Below are positions 41,664 to 50,287 of a DNA stretch of 64,000 nt, piece after piece (the stretch's first letter is position 1; every line of letters begins with the position of its first letter). The position numbers and the translations under genes were made by a program. The DNA comes from Lachnospiraceae bacterium. GTDB taxonomy: Bacteria; Bacillota; Clostridia; Lachnospirales; Lachnospiraceae. Under the pieces are notes generated by a model. The model searched no databases, had not been told where the DNA came from, and saw nothing but the letters and a program-made list of their open reading frames with translations. The stretch covers positions 124,001 to 188,000 of the forward strand of contig JAETRD010000004.1 in NCBI GenBank assembly GCA_021770345.1, written 5' to 3'.

Positions 41664-41894
41664 TTACTCTTCAAATTCAACCGTCACAAAGTACCCCTTC
41701 GGTGTTTCTTTCACATCGACGACCGTACCCTCCGAAGACTGAATCCGCTCGCTCACCGCATAGTTGGCGGACATCGCGTACGCCTTCCCCAGCGTGTAAT
41801 AGTACGAATTCGGCAATTTCCCTTCCACAACGGGCAATACGTCCCCAATTTCCAGAAGACCGGTTCGCTCCATTTTAAATTCTTCTCTCCGCAT
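41664..41894 (-). CDS. small conserved hypothetical protein
   Basis: A 76-residue (or 69 if started at the second ATG at 41873) soluble protein: ERTGLLEIGDVLPVVEGKLP, YYYTLGKAYAMSANYAVSER, and a C-terminal pair of strands GTVVDVKETPKGYFVTVEFE. I recognise no named family. It is probably a small beta-rich protein. It lies 22 bp upstream of the TetR gene and 44 bp downstream of the DUF308 gene on the same strand. GGGAG stands seven bases before the longer start. Confidence 0.7.
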   Translation of the reverse strand: MRREEFKMERTGLLEIGDVLPVVEGKLPNSYYYTLGKAYAMSANYAVSERIQSSEGTVVDVKETPKGYFVTVEFEE

Positions 41895-41937
41895 CCTTTC
41901 GCTCCCGTCCGATCATTCTTCCGTCACTTTCCGCTCT

Positions 41938-42555
41938 TTATTCTTCGTCTTCGTCCTCCACCTCGCGGTACTCCACATCCACCGCCGACGCCTCCCTGCG
42001 GAACTCCTCCGCCTCGCGCCGGAATGCCTTTGCGGTCTGCACTGCCCGAAACGCCACCCACAAATCCGATATCCCGTCGTAAATCAAAGCCACACCGATA
42101 AACTGCAGCGCCAGCGTCACCAGTCCGAAGGCATTGACGATGCAGAGCACGCCGAACGCGAGGCTGATGACCGCGACAATAATCATCCCCCACCATCTGT
42201 CATATCCATTGTTCTTTGTCTCGAGCGCAAGCCGCAAGTCCTGAACCCCGTGCACGCAGAGCATCACGCCGATGACGATCGGCACAAGGCTCACAATGCT
42301 CTCCGGCCTGATAAAAATCCAGATTCCGACCAGCAGTACAATCACACCCAGCGGCGCGGCAAACGGATGAAGGCTGCGGTTCATGAAATAGCCGGTCAGC
42401 TGTACCGCCCCGATCACGATCAGTCCGACCGCAAGTATCTTGCAGAAAATATCAAGCGTCTGTGCCGGCCAGACCAGCAGCACCACGCCGAGCGCCGCGC
42501 ACACCAGCGCCGACAGTATTATATTCACTTTCAGTCTCTTTATCGTCTCTCCCAT
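41938..42555 (-). CDS. DUF308/HdeD-like membrane protein
   Basis: A 205-residue protein with six membrane helices in three paired repeats (VWPAQTLDIFCKILAVGLIV, IFIRPESIVSLVPIVIGVML), the DUF308 pattern shared with the acid-resistance protein HdeD. The last 45 residues form a charged cytoplasmic tail (RREAEEFRREASAVDVEYRE then an acidic end). The molecular function is unknown. Confidence 0.85.
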   Translation of the reverse strand: MGETIKRLKVNIILSALVCAALGVVLLVWPAQTLDIFCKILAVGLIVIGAVQLTGYFMNRSLHPFAAPLGVIVLLVGIWIFIRPESIVSLVPIVIGVMLCVHGVQDLRLALETKNNGYDRWWGMIIVAVISLAFGVLCIVNAFGLVTLALQFIGVALIYDGISDLWVAFRAVQTAKAFRREAEEFRREASAVDVEYREVEDEDEE

Positions 42556-42578
42556 ATCAAATCCTCATCTTTCATTTT

Positions 42579-42935
42579 TTATGATACATCCGAAAACTTT
42601 TCTTCGATTTTTCGGTCCGTGTGATAAAAACCGTAAAACAAACATGCCGCACCGATTCCCCCTCCGATGATAAGCGATGTTCCGACGGGAACGCGAAGCA
42701 GCCATAACATTACACACAGAACAATCTCCACCACAAACAGACATTTACCGAGGAATATATAAATATCCGGCGCGATCTGCTGCGCATAATCCCAGTGCGC
42801 CTGGGATTTCCTCGATGCAGGCGTATTATAACCGTTCTGCGTGCGCATATCCGATACCGGATGCCGCTTTAAAAGCACTCCGACCAGTACCATGACAAAC
42901 GGAACAATAAGATTCAGAAATAACAGTGCCAGCAT
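42579..42935 (-). CDS. SdpI-family membrane protein
   Basis: A 118-residue, three-helix protein with the SdpI-type block NGYNTPASRKSQAHWDYAQQ between helices 1 and 2. In Bacillus, SdpI gives immunity to the SdpC toxin, but most family members are uncharacterised. The start was placed at the ATG at 42935 with GGAAAGGAG. Its promoter (TTGAAC-17-TATAGT) is divergent from that of ybaK. Confidence 0.75.
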   Translation of the reverse strand: MLALLFLNLIVPFVMVLVGVLLKRHPVSDMRTQNGYNTPASRKSQAHWDYAQQIAPDIYIFLGKCLFVVEIVLCVMLWLLRVPVGTSLIIGGGIGAACLFYGFYHTDRKIEEKFSDVS

Positions 42936-43017
42936 TATGTTCTCCTTTCCGGCGTTTGTGAAACGCCTGCCCCCGCCGGGTATCCTGCTCCGAAGGGTGA
43001 TTTTGATTTTAATTGTT

Positions 43018-43046
43018 ACTATAACACTTTTTCGGGCTCCGTTCAA
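43018..43046 (-). promoter_or_regulatory. promoter of the SdpI-like gene
   Basis: Minus strand TTGAAC (43041-43046), 17-bp spacer, TATAGT (43018-43023). Confidence 0.75.
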
Positions 43047-43057
43047 GCCGCCGCTCC

Positions 43058-43086
43058 TTGACAGCACACAAAATTTCCATTATCCT
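43058..43086 (+). promoter_or_regulatory. promoter of the ybaK-like gene
   Basis: TTGACA (43058-43063), 17-bp spacer, TATCCT (43081-43086), back to back with the divergent promoter; the -35 boxes are 11 bases apart. Confidence 0.72.
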
Positions 43087-43149
43087 GTTACTGTTCACGG
43101 CTCAGGGAGCCGCTCACAGCAACATTTCGGGGCGATAAGGAGGTTTCCC

Positions 43150-43638
43150 ATGGGAAAAGAGTTAAAGACAAACGCCATGCGCATCTTAGACAAAAACAAG
43201 GTCTCTTACGATATCATCCAATACGAATGCGACACCTTTATCGACGGACTTCACACCGCAGAGCTGACCGGCGCGCCGGTGGAGCAGTCTTTGAAAACGC
43301 TGGTCCTGCAGGGAAAAAGCGGGCAGTACTATGTATTTGTCATTCCAATCGCGGAGGAAGTAGATCTGAAAGCCGCCGCAAAGACCGTCGGAGAAAAATC
43401 CGTCGAACTGCTCCCCGTAAAAGAAATCACCGCCGTCACCGGCTACGTCCGGGGCGGCTGCACGCCGCTCGGCATGAAAAAGCCGTTTCCCACCGTCATA
43501 CAGGATGGCGCCGCAGACTATGACACCGTCTACATCAGCGGCGGCCGAATCGGTATGAGTATCTCCTTAAATCCCGCGGATCTGGTGCGCGTGACGCACG
43601 CGCGCTGCGCGGACGTGGTGCGGCATACAACGCCCTGA
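43150..43638 (+). CDS. ybaK: Cys-tRNA(Pro)/Cys-tRNA(Cys) deacylase YbaK-like
   Basis: A 162-residue protein of the YbaK/EbsC editing family. Motifs: KTNAMRILDKNKVSYDIIQY, KTLVLQGKSGQYYVFVIPIA, TGYVRGGCTPLGMKKPFPT and ISGGRIGMSISLNPADL. These enzymes hydrolyse mischarged Cys-tRNA(Pro) in trans. The ATG at 43150 has AAGGAGG; the frame upstream of it belongs to the divergent promoter region. Confidence 0.92.
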   Translation: MGKELKTNAMRILDKNKVSYDIIQYECDTFIDGLHTAELTGAPVEQSLKTLVLQGKSGQYYVFVIPIAEEVDLKAAAKTVGEKSVELLPVKEITAVTGYVRGGCTPLGMKKPFPTVIQDGAADYDTVYISGGRIGMSISLNPADLVRVTHARCADVVRHTTP

Positions 43639-43723
43639 CAGGGCGCAGCATCACAGTCCGGCCTGCAGCATATCAGGCCTTACATCCGGGAAATATTTTA
43701 TTCATTTTTATTTTTCGGTATGC

Positions 43724-43729
43724 TATAAT
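43724..43729 (+). promoter_or_regulatory. extended -10 promoter of the SseB-like gene
   Basis: TGCTATAAT, with the TGn extension, 32 bases before the ATG at 43761. No good -35 box. Confidence 0.6.
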
Positions 43730-43760
43730 AAAGGACAGAATACGGAAAGGATATCTTATT

Positions 43761-44663
43761 ATGGATGGAAAAACGACAATAGAAATTACCAACGATAGAT
43801 TAGAGCAGGCCATCAAAGAATACGCCGCGGAGCGCACAAAGGAAAAACTCTCGGAGGTCTTAAACCTGCTGCGCCCAACGAAGCTCTTTGTGCCGGCGAT
43901 GCTAAAGGCGCCCGACCAGCCGATTCCCTGCTTCCTGAAGAATAATGACGGACAGCAGTTTCTGGCGGTCTACACCTCCAAAGCACAGATTCCGGAAGAA
44001 CCGAAGAGCCAGGCACTTCTCTCGATGCCGTTTCCTGCCTGCAACAGCCTGGTGGCAAAACAGGAGGCCAATCTGAGCGGAATGGTCATCAACCCGTTTT
44101 CAGACAATCTGATTTTAAAGACCGAACTTGTCAAAAAGCTGCATGAGGCGGACCAGAAGGCTCCGCAGATGAAGCAAATCAAGCTGACCCCGGAGCAGTT
44201 TCACGTCTTTGCCAGAAAGCAGGCGGAATTTAACGTGATTCCGCGGCGTCTCTTTGCGGAGGGGGAGTCTTTCGTGCAGTCTCTCTGCGACGAGCGGGAA
44301 GGTTTCGTAAATCAGATTTTTGCAGACACTTATAAAGAAGCAAAATTATACCCGTTTTCGGAGAGTGACTACTCGGTCATGGCATTAGATATCGCAGAGG
44401 ATTTGACGTTAGTCCGCATCGATCTGCCGGAGCAGAAACTTGCCCCGACACTCTGCTGCCGTCTCTATGTCACCTTTAACCCGCTGACAAAAACGGCACG
44501 GTACTTCACCATCGAAATCACAAAAGAAAAGGATGTGCGGCTTCTCGGAGAGATTCTCCCGGACGGAAGACATACCGACCACGGAAACGCGCCGGTCGAA
44601 AGCGCCGAGCTGCAGCAGATTATTGACCTTGCCAGAGGCGAGGATACCGGATTGACAAGCTGA
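43761..44663 (+). CDS. SseB-family protein
   Basis: A 300-residue soluble protein. Residues 12-115 match the SseB N-terminal domain (LFVPAMLKAPDQPIPCFLKN, GQQFLAVYTSKAQIP, SLVAKQEANLSGMVINPFSD). The second half resembles the C-terminal domain seen in Firmicutes SseB-like proteins. Escherichia coli SseB is linked to enhanced serine sensitivity, but no biochemical function is known. Transcribed alone, upstream of the GH31 gene. Confidence 0.8.
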   Translation: MDGKTTIEITNDRLEQAIKEYAAERTKEKLSEVLNLLRPTKLFVPAMLKAPDQPIPCFLKNNDGQQFLAVYTSKAQIPEEPKSQALLSMPFPACNSLVAKQEANLSGMVINPFSDNLILKTELVKKLHEADQKAPQMKQIKLTPEQFHVFARKQAEFNVIPRRLFAEGESFVQSLCDEREGFVNQIFADTYKEAKLYPFSESDYSVMALDIAEDLTLVRIDLPEQKLAPTLCCRLYVTFNPLTKTARYFTIEITKEKDVRLLGEILPDGRHTDHGNAPVESAELQQIIDLARGEDTGLTS

Positions 44664-44749
44664 TCTCTGTCCTGCTCTCTATTCCACCGTATTTCGTGTC
44701 AGACAACAGATCTCTGACGCCAAAATAAATCAGGACACAGGAGGAGCAT

Positions 44750-46714
44750 ATGATTCAGAAGTATCGTTACGGAAACCCATTTGACACAGAAGCCATTATC
44801 ACGTCCATGGAGACCGCAGAAGGCGATCCTGCCGTGGGCAGCATTTCTCTTTCGGAGGGCTTTACCTTTTCGTACACGATGGCCGATGCGGATATCGTCT
44901 ACGGTCTCGGGGAAAGCAACCGCGGCATCAACAAGCGCGGATACCGATATGTGAGTCACTGCGCGGACGACCCGAATCACACCGAAGACAAGGTGTCTCT
45001 GTACGGCGCACACAATTTTATTATCATCTCGGGCAAAACCCATGTCGGATTCTTTTTCGACTATCCGGGCGACCTTTGCTTTGATATCGGCTACACCAGA
45101 CAATCCCTGCTCACCGTAAGCTGCGCGGACGCAGACCTCTTTCTCTATGTCATCACCGGTACATCCGCGTACGATGTGACAAAACAGTTCCGCTCCGTGA
45201 TCGGGCGAAGCTATATTCCGCCGAAATTTGCATTCGGCTTCGGCCAGAGCCGCTGGGGCTATCGGACCGCGGAGGATTTTCGCACCGTCGTGACAAAATA
45301 CCGAAATGAACACCTTCCGATCGACATGCTCTATATGGACATTGATTACATGGACGCCTACAAGGATTTTACGGTAAATCCGGAAGAATTTCCCGATTTT
45401 CCCGCTTTCGTCGCAGAGATGCAGGCGCAGAAAATCCATCTCGTACCGATTATCGACGCAGGCGTAAAAATCGAAGACGGCTACGATATTTACGAGGAAG
45501 GAAAGAAAGGCGGCTATTTCTGTAAGCGGGAGGACGGCACAGATTTTGCCGCCGCAGTATGGCCCGGAATGACCCACTTCCCGGATGTGCTGAATCCGGA
45601 TGCAAGAGAGTGGTTCGGCAGCAAATATGACGTCCTGCTCTCTGCGGGCATTGACGGTTTCTGGAACGATATGAACGAGCCCGCCATCTTTTATTCCGAG
45701 GAGAGCATCGCCGAATTGGATACCTTTCTGCAGGACTATCTCGACGGCAAAGTCGAGGGGACACAGCCCCACTGGATACTCGGCACCCAACTTGGCGCTC
45801 TCGCAAACAATCCCGCGGATTACCGACGATTCTACCACAATATAAACGGACAGCAGGTGCGCCACGATACGGTACACAACCTGTTCGGATACAACATGAC
45901 CCGCGCCGCGGGCGAAGCATTTGCGCGTCTCGCACCGGATAAGCGGATCCTGATGTTCTCCCGCTCGTCCTACATCGGAATGCACCGCTACGGCGGCATC
46001 TGGACCGGCGACAACAAATCCTGGTGGTCGCATCTGCTCTTAAACCTCAAGCAGCTGCCATCATTAAATATGTGCGGCTTCCTCTATGTGGGCGCGGATC
46101 TCGGCGGTTTCGGCTGCGACACGACAAGAGATCTCGCGCTGCGCTGGCTCGCGCTCGGCGTGTTCACACCATTGATGCGCAACCATACTGCCATCGGCAC
46201 TCGCGAGCAGGAATATTATCAGTTTGAGGATATCGCGGATTTCCGGCATCTCCTCGGCGTGCGCTACCGCCTGATTCCCTATCTCTACAGCGAGTATATG
46301 AAAGCCGCGCTCGGAAATGACCTGTACTTTAAGCCGCTCGGCTTTGTCTACCCGGACGATGCCATCGCAAGAGAGACGGAAGATCAGCTTTTGCTCGGAA
46401 ACGAGATTATGATCGCGCCGGTTTACACGCAGAACGCCTCCGGCCGATATGTCTATCTTCCGGAGGAGATGATGTTTGTGAAATTCCTGCCGGACGGCAG
46501 CATTTCCACCGAAATCCTGCCGCAGGGCGTCCATTATGTGAAAATCGCTTTAAATGAAGTGCCGCTCTTTATCCGAAAGGGCCGCTGCATCCCAGTCGCA
46601 GATGCCGCGGAGTCTGTGCCGGAAATCGATTCCTCCACGATACAAATGCTCGGCTATGAGGACGCGGCGTATGAGCGGTATGACGACGACGGCGTGACAC
46701 CGCCAGAGATCTGA
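44750..46714 (+). CDS. alpha-glucosidase, glycoside hydrolase family 31
   Basis: A 654-residue intracellular enzyme, without signal peptide and without the extra C-terminal domains of large GH31 enzymes. The catalytic nucleophile is Asp307 in FWNDMNEPAIFY and the acid/base is Asp421 in GGIWTGDNKSWW, positions nearly the same as in Ro-alphaG1 of Ruminococcus obeum. Substrate-site motifs RWGYRTAEDFRTVVTKYR and MDIDYMDAYKDFTVN are also typical. It should remove glucose from alpha-1,6/1,4 oligosaccharides such as isomaltose. AGGAGG precedes the ATG. It is convergent with the hybrid kinase gene, with 19 bases between stops. Confidence 0.94.
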   Translation: MIQKYRYGNPFDTEAIITSMETAEGDPAVGSISLSEGFTFSYTMADADIVYGLGESNRGINKRGYRYVSHCADDPNHTEDKVSLYGAHNFIIISGKTHVGFFFDYPGDLCFDIGYTRQSLLTVSCADADLFLYVITGTSAYDVTKQFRSVIGRSYIPPKFAFGFGQSRWGYRTAEDFRTVVTKYRNEHLPIDMLYMDIDYMDAYKDFTVNPEEFPDFPAFVAEMQAQKIHLVPIIDAGVKIEDGYDIYEEGKKGGYFCKREDGTDFAAAVWPGMTHFPDVLNPDAREWFGSKYDVLLSAGIDGFWNDMNEPAIFYSEESIAELDTFLQDYLDGKVEGTQPHWILGTQLGALANNPADYRRFYHNINGQQVRHDTVHNLFGYNMTRAAGEAFARLAPDKRILMFSRSSYIGMHRYGGIWTGDNKSWWSHLLLNLKQLPSLNMCGFLYVGADLGGFGCDTTRDLALRWLALGVFTPLMRNHTAIGTREQEYYQFEDIADFRHLLGVRYRLIPYLYSEYMKAALGNDLYFKPLGFVYPDDAIARETEDQLLLGNEIMIAPVYTQNASGRYVYLPEEMMFVKFLPDGSISTEILPQGVHYVKIALNEVPLFIRKGRCIPVADAAESVPEIDSSTIQMLGYEDAAYERYDDDGVTPPEI

Positions 46715-46733
46715 TTTTAATCTACACCGGTGC

Positions 46734-47996
46734 TTACAGATATTCGCACAGCACCCGATACAGCTGCTGGGGTTCCACCGGCTTTGCAAGATGCGCGTCC
46801 ATTCCCGCCTCCTTGCAGGCCGCGACATCCTCGTAGGAATCCCCGGCGCTCATCGCAATAATCGGAATGACTCTGGCATCGGCATGCTTTGTCTTCCGCA
46901 GCTCTCTGGCCGCCTCAAGCCCGTCCATCGCAGGCATGAAAATGTCCATCAGAATCGCATCAAAATACCCCGGCTCGTGCTCCTGAAACATGTTCACGGC
47001 CACTGCGCCGTTTTCTGCACATACAACCTCTATCTTCTGCTTCTCCAGGATATTCTTTGTCACCTCCACATTCAGCGGATGGTCCTCGACAAGCAGCACC
47101 CGCTTTCCGTTTAGTATCTCCCGAATCTGCACCTCTGCAAGATTGTCTGTCCGCTTTTCCGGCTGAATCATGGCAAGCTCCACTTCCAGATGTATCTTCA
47201 CCGTCGTGCCCTGTCCCGCCTCGCTTGCAATCTCAATTGTGCCGCCCATCAGTTCCGTGATATTATGTACGATTACCAGTCCGAGTCCTGCCCCATGCCG
47301 CTCTTCCGCCCGCGCGCTGACAGCCTGTGTGAACGGCTCAAACAGCGCATCCTGAAGCGCCTCGTTCATGCCGACGCCCGTGTCCTCCACAATATAATCC
47401 GCCGAAAACCAGTTGTTGTGAATCGCATAGTTGCAGACACGGAAAGATACCGTTCCGCCTGACGGGGTAAACTTGACCGCGTTGCTCAAAAGATTTACAA
47501 ACAGCTGCGAAAAACGCATCGGATCCACCATGACATTGATGTTGAGATCTTCCTCCGGCATCACAAACCGCACGCCTTTTTCCCTGCACGCGGTCTCCGT
47601 TATCGTCCGCATCGAATCGAGAAACTCGTTAAACGCATACGCCTTCGGATGCAGGCGGAAACGCCCCATCTCGATTTTTGACGCATCTACCAGATCATTC
47701 AGGAGAGTCATCAGAAACCTGCTTGCCGTGTCGATCTCCTGCAGATGCCGGAGCACCTTTTCCGGATTGTCCGCCTCCTCCATCCCGAGCGCCGTCGTCC
47801 CGATAATCGCATTCATCGGCGTCTTGATATCATTGCTGATCCGCGCCAGAAACTTCGTCTTCGCGTCCGACACCTCCCGCATCGCGGCGTCCCTCTCCCG
47901 GTTCGCTCTGCGCACCAGAACGACACAGACAGTCACCACGGCACAAAACAGTGCCAGAATGACAACAAGCCCGATTAACAGTACATTATTCCACAC
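46734..47996 (-). CDS. hybrid histidine kinase-receiver protein with Asn in place of the phosphoacceptor His
   Basis: About 420 residues from a GTG start at 47996 (GAGGGAGG eight bases before); an ATG 15 codons earlier has no ribosome site. One membrane helix near the N-terminus, no extracellular sensor, a short coil, then a HisKA region whose H-box reads FLARISNDIKTPMNAIIG. The expected SHD/SHE His is Asn, encoded by AAT at 47832-47834. The ATPase domain looks intact: LFVNLLSNAVKFTPSGG, VEDTGVGMNEAL and HGAGLGLVIVHNI. The C-terminal receiver has its Asp in AILMDIFMPAMDG. Without the His it cannot autophosphorylate in the usual way. It could be an allosteric or phosphatase-type pseudokinase, or a newly inactivated gene. 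Confidence 0.88.
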   Translation of the reverse strand: MWNNVLLIGLVVILALFCAVVTVCVVLVRRANRERDAAMREVSDAKTKFLARISNDIKTPMNAIIGTTALGMEEADNPEKVLRHLQEIDTASRFLMTLLNDLVDASKIEMGRFRLHPKAYAFNEFLDSMRTITETACREKGVRFVMPEEDLNINVMVDPMRFSQLFVNLLSNAVKFTPSGGTVSFRVCNYAIHNNWFSADYIVEDTGVGMNEALQDALFEPFTQAVSARAEERHGAGLGLVIVHNITELMGGTIEIASEAGQGTTVKIHLEVELAMIQPEKRTDNLAEVQIREILNGKRVLLVEDHPLNVEVTKNILEKQKIEVVCAENGAVAVNMFQEHEPGYFDAILMDIFMPAMDGLEAARELRKTKHADARVIPIIAMSAGDSYEDVAACKEAGMDAHLAKPVEPQQLYRVLCEYL

Positions 47997-48065
47997 AAGA
48001 ACTTCCTCCCTCGTAAAAATCGCCAATCTCAACTCCGGCATGCGTTTTAAAAATACTTTTCACAC

Positions 48066-48084
48066 TATCACAAACACTGTGATA
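48066..48084. promoter_or_regulatory. 7-bp inverted repeat upstream of the hybrid kinase
   Basis: TATCACA-AACAC-TGTGATA, about 70 bases before the start. Its form is that of an operator for a small dimeric regulator; no promoter boxes could be confidently assigned. Confidence 0.35.
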
Positions 48085-48118
48085 CACCCCAAAGCGTCGC
48101 TTTCCTTCTCCCCGTCTC

Positions 48119-49078
48119 CTACGGCTGCACGGACCGGCTTCTGTTTTCCCGAAACTGCAGAATCAAAAGCACCGCGATTCCCGTCCCGTACACGACCGTT
48201 ACCGCAAGTCCTCCCTCTAAGCCAAACGCGCCGCCGTTGATAAGACTGCCCTCCGCAGTCGACACCGAATCAAGCACCGAAACCGTCTTGCTCATACCGC
48301 TGACCTGCACCCCGTACACATTTCCCTGCACAAAATTCCACACGGAATGCATTGCGCCCACAAACCAGAGATTTCCCCTGCGCACATAGCAGATCGATGC
48401 AAAAATACCAAACAGTGTCAGATTCAGGAGCGCCAGTGCCGACAGCCCTGCATTAAAGCTGTGGAGCAGCGCAAACACAAGCGAGTTGGTAAGAATTGCC
48501 ACAGGCAGCGAATAGCGCCTTGCAACGGAACCGAGCAGATAACCCCGGCAGAGCACTTCCTCCGCCATCCCCTGTACCAGATATCCGGCGAAAAACAGCA
48601 GCAGAAGTCCCGCATTCGCGGACGCGGAAATCCCCTCAAACCGCAGTGTCCCGGTAACCACACAGATCAGCACCGAAGCCGAAAACATCAAAAATCCGCA
48701 CCCTGCCCCAAGCAGATATTCCCTCCCGGCATTCTCCCTCACAAATCCCACGGATTCCATGCTCCGCTTCTGCAAGACGCCGCAAAACAGCAGAACAATC
48801 ACGATCATCATGATATTTGCAAAAAGCATCAGAAGCAGATATCCGTTTGAACTCATCACTTCCGTCATAATCTCCACGGCCTTCGTCAGATCCATCGCGG
48901 CAGCCGCCTCGGTATAGGTATCATTGCCGTAGAGCATCAGCATCTGCCCCGGAAGCATGATCAGCATCTCTCCAAACGTGACAACCGCAAATACCAGCAC
49001 AAATACCAAAAGCTCCACAAACAGGTTCCACCCCTGCCCTTTGCGCAATTCCGTCGGCGCTTCAAAAAAATCCTTCAT
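48119..49078 (-). CDS. CPBP-family intramembrane metalloprotease
   Basis: A 319-residue protein with about eight membrane helices. The Abi/CPBP signature is complete: GMAEEVLCRGYLLGSVARRY (EExxxR), FALLHSFNAG (first His) and a later FVGAMHSVWNF (second His). Family members act as membrane proteases, as in CAAX prenyl processing, or in bacteriocin immunity. The start was set at the ATG at 49078 with GAAGGGG upstream. It has its own promoter. Confidence 0.88.
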   Translation of the reverse strand: MKDFFEAPTELRKGQGWNLFVELLVFVLVFAVVTFGEMLIMLPGQMLMLYGNDTYTEAAAAMDLTKAVEIMTEVMSSNGYLLLMLFANIMMIVIVLLFCGVLQKRSMESVGFVRENAGREYLLGAGCGFLMFSASVLICVVTGTLRFEGISASANAGLLLLFFAGYLVQGMAEEVLCRGYLLGSVARRYSLPVAILTNSLVFALLHSFNAGLSALALLNLTLFGIFASICYVRRGNLWFVGAMHSVWNFVQGNVYGVQVSGMSKTVSVLDSVSTAEGSLINGGAFGLEGGLAVTVVYGTGIAVLLILQFRENRSRSVQP

Positions 49079-49159
49079 ATTCTTTTTCCCCTTCTGCCTG
49101 TCCCATAACGCACAAAAGAACCAGCCGGGCTGATTCTTCTGCACATGCTCACACTATAA

Positions 49160-49188
49160 AATTTAACATAATTTTTGTATCAGAGCAA
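49160..49188 (-). promoter_or_regulatory. promoter of the CPBP gene
   Basis: Minus strand TTGCTC (49183-49188), 17-bp spacer, TAAATT (49160-49165). Confidence 0.5.
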
Positions 49189-49231
49189 CTCCGTATCGAT
49201 AACTTTTGCTCTCTTTGCGCTATATATCACC

Positions 49232-50098
49232 CTACACGGTGATCAGTTCATATTCTCTGGAGCCGATTCCGAGCGCCGCAGCCGCCTCAATCGTGTGCAC
49301 GCCGTTCTGAGACTCGATGCGCTCCACCAGATGATCTCTGCCCGGGTCGTCCGACGCGTAAACCAGATCAAGACACGCCTGGTCGATGGCCACCGGGTCC
49401 TCGGAGATCAGGATGCCGATATCCTGCATGCAGGGGTCTTCCGCTACCGCACAGCAGTCGCAGTCTACCGACATATTTTTCATGACATTGACATAGACCA
49501 GATTTCCGTTCAAATATTTCACGACAGAATCGGCGGCGTCCGCCATGGACTCCAGGAAGGAATCGTGGTCCGAGGTCCAGATTTCTTCCGGCTTACCCGC
49601 ACCGTGGATATAGGCCTTCCCCGCTGACGATGCCACGCCGATAGAGAGCTGCTTTAACGCCCCGCCGTAGCCGCCCATCGGATGTCCCTTAAAGTGGGAA
49701 AGCACCAGCATCGCGTCATAATCCGCGAGATGTTTTCCCACATAATTTTTCTGAATCACCTTGCCATCCGGAATCGCAAGCTCCATATCCGGCCCTTCCG
49801 CATCCATCAGGTCCACGGTAAAATACTTTTTCCAGCCGTGCTTCTCGAGTGTCTTTAAATGGCGCTCCGTCACGTCGCGTTCCCCCTCGTAGGCCGTGTT
49901 GCACTCCACGACCGTACCCTTCACATAATCCACGACCGGTTTCCAGAACTCCGGCTTTAAGAAGTTCTGATTACCGACCTCGCCGGAGTGAACCTTGACC
50001 GCAATATTTCCGGTCAGCTCCCGTCCAAGCGTCTGATACATCTCGAGCACTTTCTCCGGTGTGATCGTTTTTGAAAAATATACTTTCGATTTTGCCAT
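49232..50098 (-). CDS. DUF362 domain protein
   Basis: A 288-residue soluble protein. DUF362 blocks: GNIAVKVHSGEVGNQNFLKP, VVECNTAYEGERDVTERHLK, LVLSHFKGHPMGGYGGALKQ and the Cys-rich VDCDCCAVAEDPCMQDIGIL, which ends LISEDPVAIDQACLDLV. Many relatives carry an extra 4Fe-4S ferredoxin domain; here there is none, only the internal cysteines. The fold recalls LarA-like and flavin/iron-sulfur proteins, but the function is not known. It is transcribed alone, with GGAGGG before the ATG. Confidence 0.85.
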   Translation of the reverse strand: MAKSKVYFSKTITPEKVLEMYQTLGRELTGNIAVKVHSGEVGNQNFLKPEFWKPVVDYVKGTVVECNTAYEGERDVTERHLKTLEKHGWKKYFTVDLMDAEGPDMELAIPDGKVIQKNYVGKHLADYDAMLVLSHFKGHPMGGYGGALKQLSIGVASSAGKAYIHGAGKPEEIWTSDHDSFLESMADAADSVVKYLNGNLVYVNVMKNMSVDCDCCAVAEDPCMQDIGILISEDPVAIDQACLDLVYASDDPGRDHLVERIESQNGVHTIEAAAALGIGSREYELITV

Positions 50099-50287
50099 TT
50101 TGCCCTCCTGCTTTTATAATTTTATTTTAATATGTTCTCCGCCGCCGAAACTTATGCTGTCCGCACGGCTTTGCCTGCTTTTATTTTACGGCGGCGGGAA
50201 ACCGCCTGGCAAATGCCTGTCTTCTATACTGATCTATGCCCGGAAAGCATATGAACTGCCTTTTCCCGCCGTCCTGCAAATACCCGC

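Noticed and set aside
44699-46033. 444-codon open frame antisense to the GH31 gene
   Set aside because: It is the mirror of a strongly conserved GH31 frame, has no family resemblance and no ribosome binding site.
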